From Dyadobacter chenhuakuii (GTDB lineage Bacteria > Bacteroidota > Bacteroidia > Cytophagales > Spirosomataceae): 64,000 nucleotides of DNA. Numbering within the stretch: position 1 is the stretch's first letter; the number at the start of each line of letters is the position of its first letter. The notes under the pieces are model-generated. The model did no database searches. It was not told the origin of the DNA and saw nothing but the letters and a program-made list of their open reading frames with translations. The stretch spans positions 5,323,001 to 5,387,000 of the forward strand of contig NZ_CP098805.1 of assembly GCF_023821985.2 (NCBI RefSeq), read 5' to 3'. Below, piece after piece: positions 61,023-64,000 of the stretch. The position numbers and the translations under genes were made by a program.

Positions 61023-61937
61023 CTATTTCTTTTGTTCTGATTTAACAACAGTAAGCGCGGTGGCGATCAATGATCCCATATCTGCCAGGTTGGCGGGCAG
61101 AATAAGCGTATTGCCTGCCTTAGCCAGCTTGCCAAATTGTTCCACATAATTTTCGGCCACTTTGAGCTGCACCGCCTCCACGCCACCTTCCACTTGAATG
61201 GCCTGGGCCACCAGCCTGATGCTTTCCGCTGTGGCTTCCGCCACCGAGCGCAACGCCGCTGCTTCCCCTTCCGCCTCATTAATCTGTCTCAACCTGAGAC
61301 CTTCCGATTCCAAAACCACTTTTTGTTTCTGACCTTCGGCAACATTGATCGCCGCCTGCTTCTCACCGTCGGACTGCAAAATTACAGCCCTTCTTTCCCT
61401 TTCTGCCTGCATTTGTTTTTCCATAGCAATCAAAACGCTCTGGGGTGGCGTGATATTCTTGATCTCGTAACGTAAAACTTTCACACCCCAGCCCGTAGCC
61501 GCCTCGTCAATGGATTCTACGACGGCACGGTTAATGGTCATCCGTTCTTCGAATGTTTTGTCCAGATCAAGTTTTCCTATTTCACTGCGCATGGTTGTTT
61601 GCGCGAGCTGGATCACGGCAAATGTATAATCAGCAATGCCGTAAGCAGCTTTTTTAGGATCAATCACCTGAATGAAAATGACACCGTCCATACGCACTTG
61701 CACGTTATCCCGCGTGATGCAGATCTGTTCGGGAATGTCGATGGCGGTTTCCTTAAGCGTGTATTTATAAGCAATGCGGTCGAAAAACGGGATGATGAAG
61801 TTGATGCCGGGTTGCAGGACGGCGTAGAATTTACCCAGCCGCTCCATAATGTAAGCGGTTTGCTGTGGGATCACTTTCACGGTCATCAGGATCGTGAACA
61901 CTACAAGGACAAGCAACACGATAAGTGGAGTGGTCAT
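61023..61937 (-). CDS. SPFH/band 7 protein (paraslipin/QmcA-like)
   Basis: This 304-aa protein has an N-terminal membrane anchor (about 3-22), the SPFH domain (about 25-180, with QQTAYIMERLGKF, RTTMRSEIGKLDLDKTFEER and GVKVLRYEIKNI) and a helical coiled-coil tail rich in Glu/Ala. It forms large oligomeric rings at the membrane. It is paired with the NfeD gene downstream, the standard operon for this family. Confidence 0.92.
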   Translation of the reverse strand: MTTPLIVLLVLVVFTILMTVKVIPQQTAYIMERLGKFYAVLQPGINFIIPFFDRIAYKYTLKETAIDIPEQICITRDNVQVRMDGVIFIQVIDPKKAAYGIADYTFAVIQLAQTTMRSEIGKLDLDKTFEERMTINRAVVESIDEAATGWGVKVLRYEIKNITPPQSVLIAMEKQMQAERERRAVILQSDGEKQAAINVAEGQKQKVVLESEGLRLRQINEAEGEAAALRSVAEATAESIRLVAQAIQVEGGVEAVQLKVAENYVEQFGKLAKAGNTLILPANLADMGSLIATALTVVKSEQKK

Positions 61938-62065
61938 ATCAAGTCAGGTTATGGTCTATTGCGAAAATAGCCATAACATGACTTCCTTCCTACTGCTTCC
62001 TGCATCAGTATTACGGAAACTTGCTCGTCGGCTTAAGATGGGGATGGATGGTTGCGCGTATATTA

Positions 62066-63229
62066 CTATTTTAATATTTCTTTTGATATAACCATTTTTT
62101 GAATTTCACTTGTGCCCTCGCCAATGGTACAAAGCTTGCTGTCGCGGTAGAACTTTTCGGCTGGATAATCCTTCACGAATCCGTATCCGCCAAAAATCTG
62201 AACGGCTTCATTTGCGACCCTTACGGCTGTTTCGGAAGAGTGATATTTGGCAACTGAGCTCGCCAGTGCCACTTTTTGTCCGGCATCCTTCAATGCTGCA
62301 GCGTGAAAAGTAAGCAATGTGGATGCCTGAACGTCAGTATACATGTCGGCCAGCTTGAAGGCAATCGCCTGAAAATCACAGATCGCTTTCCCGAATTGCT
62401 TGCGCTCCTTGGAATAAGCCAGCGCGGCTTCATAGGCACCCAATGCAGTGCCTACGCCCAATGCGGCAATGGAGATCCGGCCGCCATCCAGGACTTTTAA
62501 TGATTGAATAAAACCATCTCCTACATCACCCAGCCGCTGCCGGTCGGAAACGCGGCAATCCTGGAAAATAAGCTCCACAGTTTCGGATGCGCGCATGCCG
62601 AGCTTGTCTTCTTTGCGACCGGATGTGAACCCGGGGGTGCCCTGCTCAATGATGAATGCTGTGGCGCCGTGCTTGTCGCCGGGCTCGCCGGTTCTGGTAA
62701 TGATTACAGCAACATCTCCTGATCTCCCATTGGTGATGAAATTCTTGGAGCCGTTGATGATCCAGTCGTCGCCGTCACGCACGGCCACGGTCTGCATATT
62801 GCCCGCGTCCGAGCCTGTATTAGGTTCCGTAAGTCCCCAGGCGCCTACGTTCTGGCCGGATGCCAGTTTGGGAAGATAGGTTTGTTTTTGCTCTTCGCTG
62901 CCGAACATTAATATATGATTTGTGCAAAGCGAGTTGTGCGCAGCCATGGATAATCCCACCGAAGGATCTGTTTTGGAGAGCTCAATGATCGCCGTCACAT
63001 ATTCTTTATATCCTAATCCGGATCCGCCGTACTGCTCCGGCACCAGCATGCCCATCAGGCCCAGTTCGCCCAGGCTGTGAAACAATGTTTTAGGAAATTG
63101 CTGTGCTTCGTCCCACTCTCTGATATAAGGCTTTATATGGATCGCTGTAAAGTCTTTGACTGTCTCACGGATCAGGTCGCAGGTTTGTTCCCGCTGGCTT
63201 TCAACTGAATCCTCTTTTAGTAAGTCCAT
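62066..63229 (-). CDS. Acyl-CoA dehydrogenase
   Basis: This 387-aa FAD enzyme of the short/branched-chain acyl-CoA dehydrogenase type has signatures GAWGLTEPNTGSDA near 130 and GYGFVKDYPAEKFYRDSK near 348. The catalytic Glu is in TIGEGTSEIQ near 367. It forms the 2,3-double bond in acyl-CoA substrates during beta-oxidation or branched-chain amino acid breakdown and passes electrons to an ETF. The chain-length preference cannot be read. It is a single gene on minus, divergent from the nucleotide-sugar dehydrogenase gene. Confidence 0.93.
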   Translation of the reverse strand: MDLLKEDSVESQREQTCDLIRETVKDFTAIHIKPYIREWDEAQQFPKTLFHSLGELGLMGMLVPEQYGGSGLGYKEYVTAIIELSKTDPSVGLSMAAHNSLCTNHILMFGSEEQKQTYLPKLASGQNVGAWGLTEPNTGSDAGNMQTVAVRDGDDWIINGSKNFITNGRSGDVAVIITRTGEPGDKHGATAFIIEQGTPGFTSGRKEDKLGMRASETVELIFQDCRVSDRQRLGDVGDGFIQSLKVLDGGRISIAALGVGTALGAYEAALAYSKERKQFGKAICDFQAIAFKLADMYTDVQASTLLTFHAAALKDAGQKVALASSVAKYHSSETAVRVANEAVQIFGGYGFVKDYPAEKFYRDSKLCTIGEGTSEIQKMVISKEILK

Positions 63230-63441
63230 ATTTGCTGATGATTATATTGTGTTGTTCAATGTTAGTAAGATTTGTATAAAAATCACCATCCGTAAACGAA
63301 CAAATCCTACAAGAGGAGGTGAAGATTCATTTAAAAAAAGTTACTTTTGCATACCCCAAAAGTTAGCCGTCTTGGTTAAGTACAAATATTTAACGTTAAT
63401 TAATAAGTCTCAGAACAGCTATATAATAATTATCACATTTT
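63230..63441. promoter_or_regulatory. Divergent promoter region
   Basis: This 212-bp gap between the acyl-CoA dehydrogenase (minus) and the UDP-glucose dehydrogenase gene (plus) must carry both promoters. TACTTTTG at 63342-63349 fits the -7 box TAnnTTTG for the plus gene, leaving a leader of about 85 nt. I see no matching -33 box. Confidence 0.45.
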
Positions 63442-64000
63442 ATGAAAATCGCAGTTGTAGGAACAGGGTACGTAGGTTTGGTTACGGGAACATGCTTCGC
63501 CGAGACGGGCAATCAGGTAACCTGCGTTGACATTGATGTCAAAAAAGTTGAACGTTTGCAAAAAGGCGAAATTCCCATTTATGAGCCGGGTCTTGACGTG
63601 CTTTTTGATCGCAATGTTGCCGAAGGTCGTTTGGTGTTCACAACCAATCTTGCAGAAGGAATTAAGGATGCAGAGGTTATTTTCCTTGCACTTCCAACGC
63701 CTCCGGGTGAAGATGGTTCTGCCGACTTGAAATATATCCTGAAAGTTGCCGACGATCTGGGACATATTATGGAACAATACGCGGTAATTATTGATAAAAG
63801 CACTGTTCCTGTGGGAACTGCTGAAAAAGTGCATGCAGCCATCGCAGCCAATGCAACAGTTGAATTCGATGTGGTTTCTAACCCCGAGTTCCTGCGGGAA
63901 GGTGTTGCTGTTGAGGACTTTATGAAGCCAGACCGCGTTGTGGTTGGAACTTCCTCTGAAAAAGCGAAGAAAGTGATGGAGAAATTGTACGCTCCATTGG
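63442..64000 (+). CDS. UDP-glucose 6-dehydrogenase, 3' end outside window
   Basis: The gene starts at ATG 63442 (MKIAVVGTGYVGLVTG) and runs off the right edge after 186 codons without a stop. The visible part is the NAD-binding domain of the UDP-glucose/GDP-mannose dehydrogenase family: GTGYVG nucleotide loop, ALPTPPGEDGSADLKY, and the STVPVGT and NPEFLREGVAVEDFMKPDR signatures. The LREG..EDFMKPDR wording fits UDP-glucose rather than GDP-mannose. It makes UDP-glucuronate for surface polysaccharides. The active-site Cys lies outside the window. Confidence 0.93.
   Translation, partial: MKIAVVGTGYVGLVTGTCFAETGNQVTCVDIDVKKVERLQKGEIPIYEPGLDVLFDRNVAEGRLVFTTNLAEGIKDAEVIFLALPTPPGEDGSADLKYILKVADDLGHIMEQYAVIIDKSTVPVGTAEKVHAAIAANATVEFDVVSNPEFLREGVAVEDFMKPDRVVVGTSSEKAKKVMEKLYAPL

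Overview
The window reads as chromosome of a Bacteroidota bacterium, most likely a cytophagal lineage close to Dyadobacter (inference; no rRNA is present). Supporting signs are the lpxD - lpxC/fabZ fusion - lpxA cluster, TonB receptors with an N-terminal carboxypeptidase-regulatory domain, a type IX secretion sorting domain, PafA-type phosphatases and promoter-like TAnnTTTG boxes.

Layout. (1) 1-9.1 kb, plus strand: two AhpD-like proteins, a TonB receptor and an MFS transporter in one tight operon closed by a terminator; then a DUF3179 membrane protein, a FecA-like TonB receptor and a small flavin-fold protein, closed by a second terminator. (2) 9.1-19.1 kb: a CE15-like esterase and an SDR on plus; then on minus a TetR/membrane-protein operon with its own perfect 28-bp palindrome, a GH43 glycosidase, a secreted SASA-type esterase with a type IX sorting tail, and two tandem SGNH-like lipoproteins whose Ser and His motifs are both altered. 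(3) An APH-fold kinase at 19.5-20.6 kb.

(4) 20.72-42.15 kb: an integrative mobilizable element of about 21.4 kb in the 3' end of a tRNA(CAT) gene. The tRNA is intact at the right end and its 46-nt 3' part is repeated at the left end. The backbone is a tyrosine integrase, an unknown 337-aa protein, an excisionase-like HTH protein, a primase-helicase, an iteron-like AT-rich segment, a primase, a candidate oriT, MobC, a MobP/MobB-type relaxase and a membrane coiled-coil protein. No coupling protein or type IV secretion genes are present, so transfer would need a helper. Cargo: an IS1182-family element with a frameshifted transposase; a signalling cluster (CheB-CheR-PAS-histidine kinase fusion, stand-alone CheB with zinc ribbon, two single-domain response regulators); an amylase-like C-terminal remnant; transaldolase; and a TetR-controlled FAD monooxygenase operon followed by an oxidoreductase remnant. 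This cargo is the best candidate for an under-described system: a mobile stress-signalling and pentose-phosphate module.

(5) 42.3-64 kb: housekeeping genes. These are an HD phosphohydrolase, lipid A genes, a MOSC protein, tsaD, tamB, a small lipoprotein, an M16 double peptidase, two tandem PafA-like phosphatases, an NfeD/SPFH pair, an acyl-CoA dehydrogenase and the start of a UDP-glucose dehydrogenase gene cut by the window edge. All functional calls are from motifs read by eye; no database search was run.
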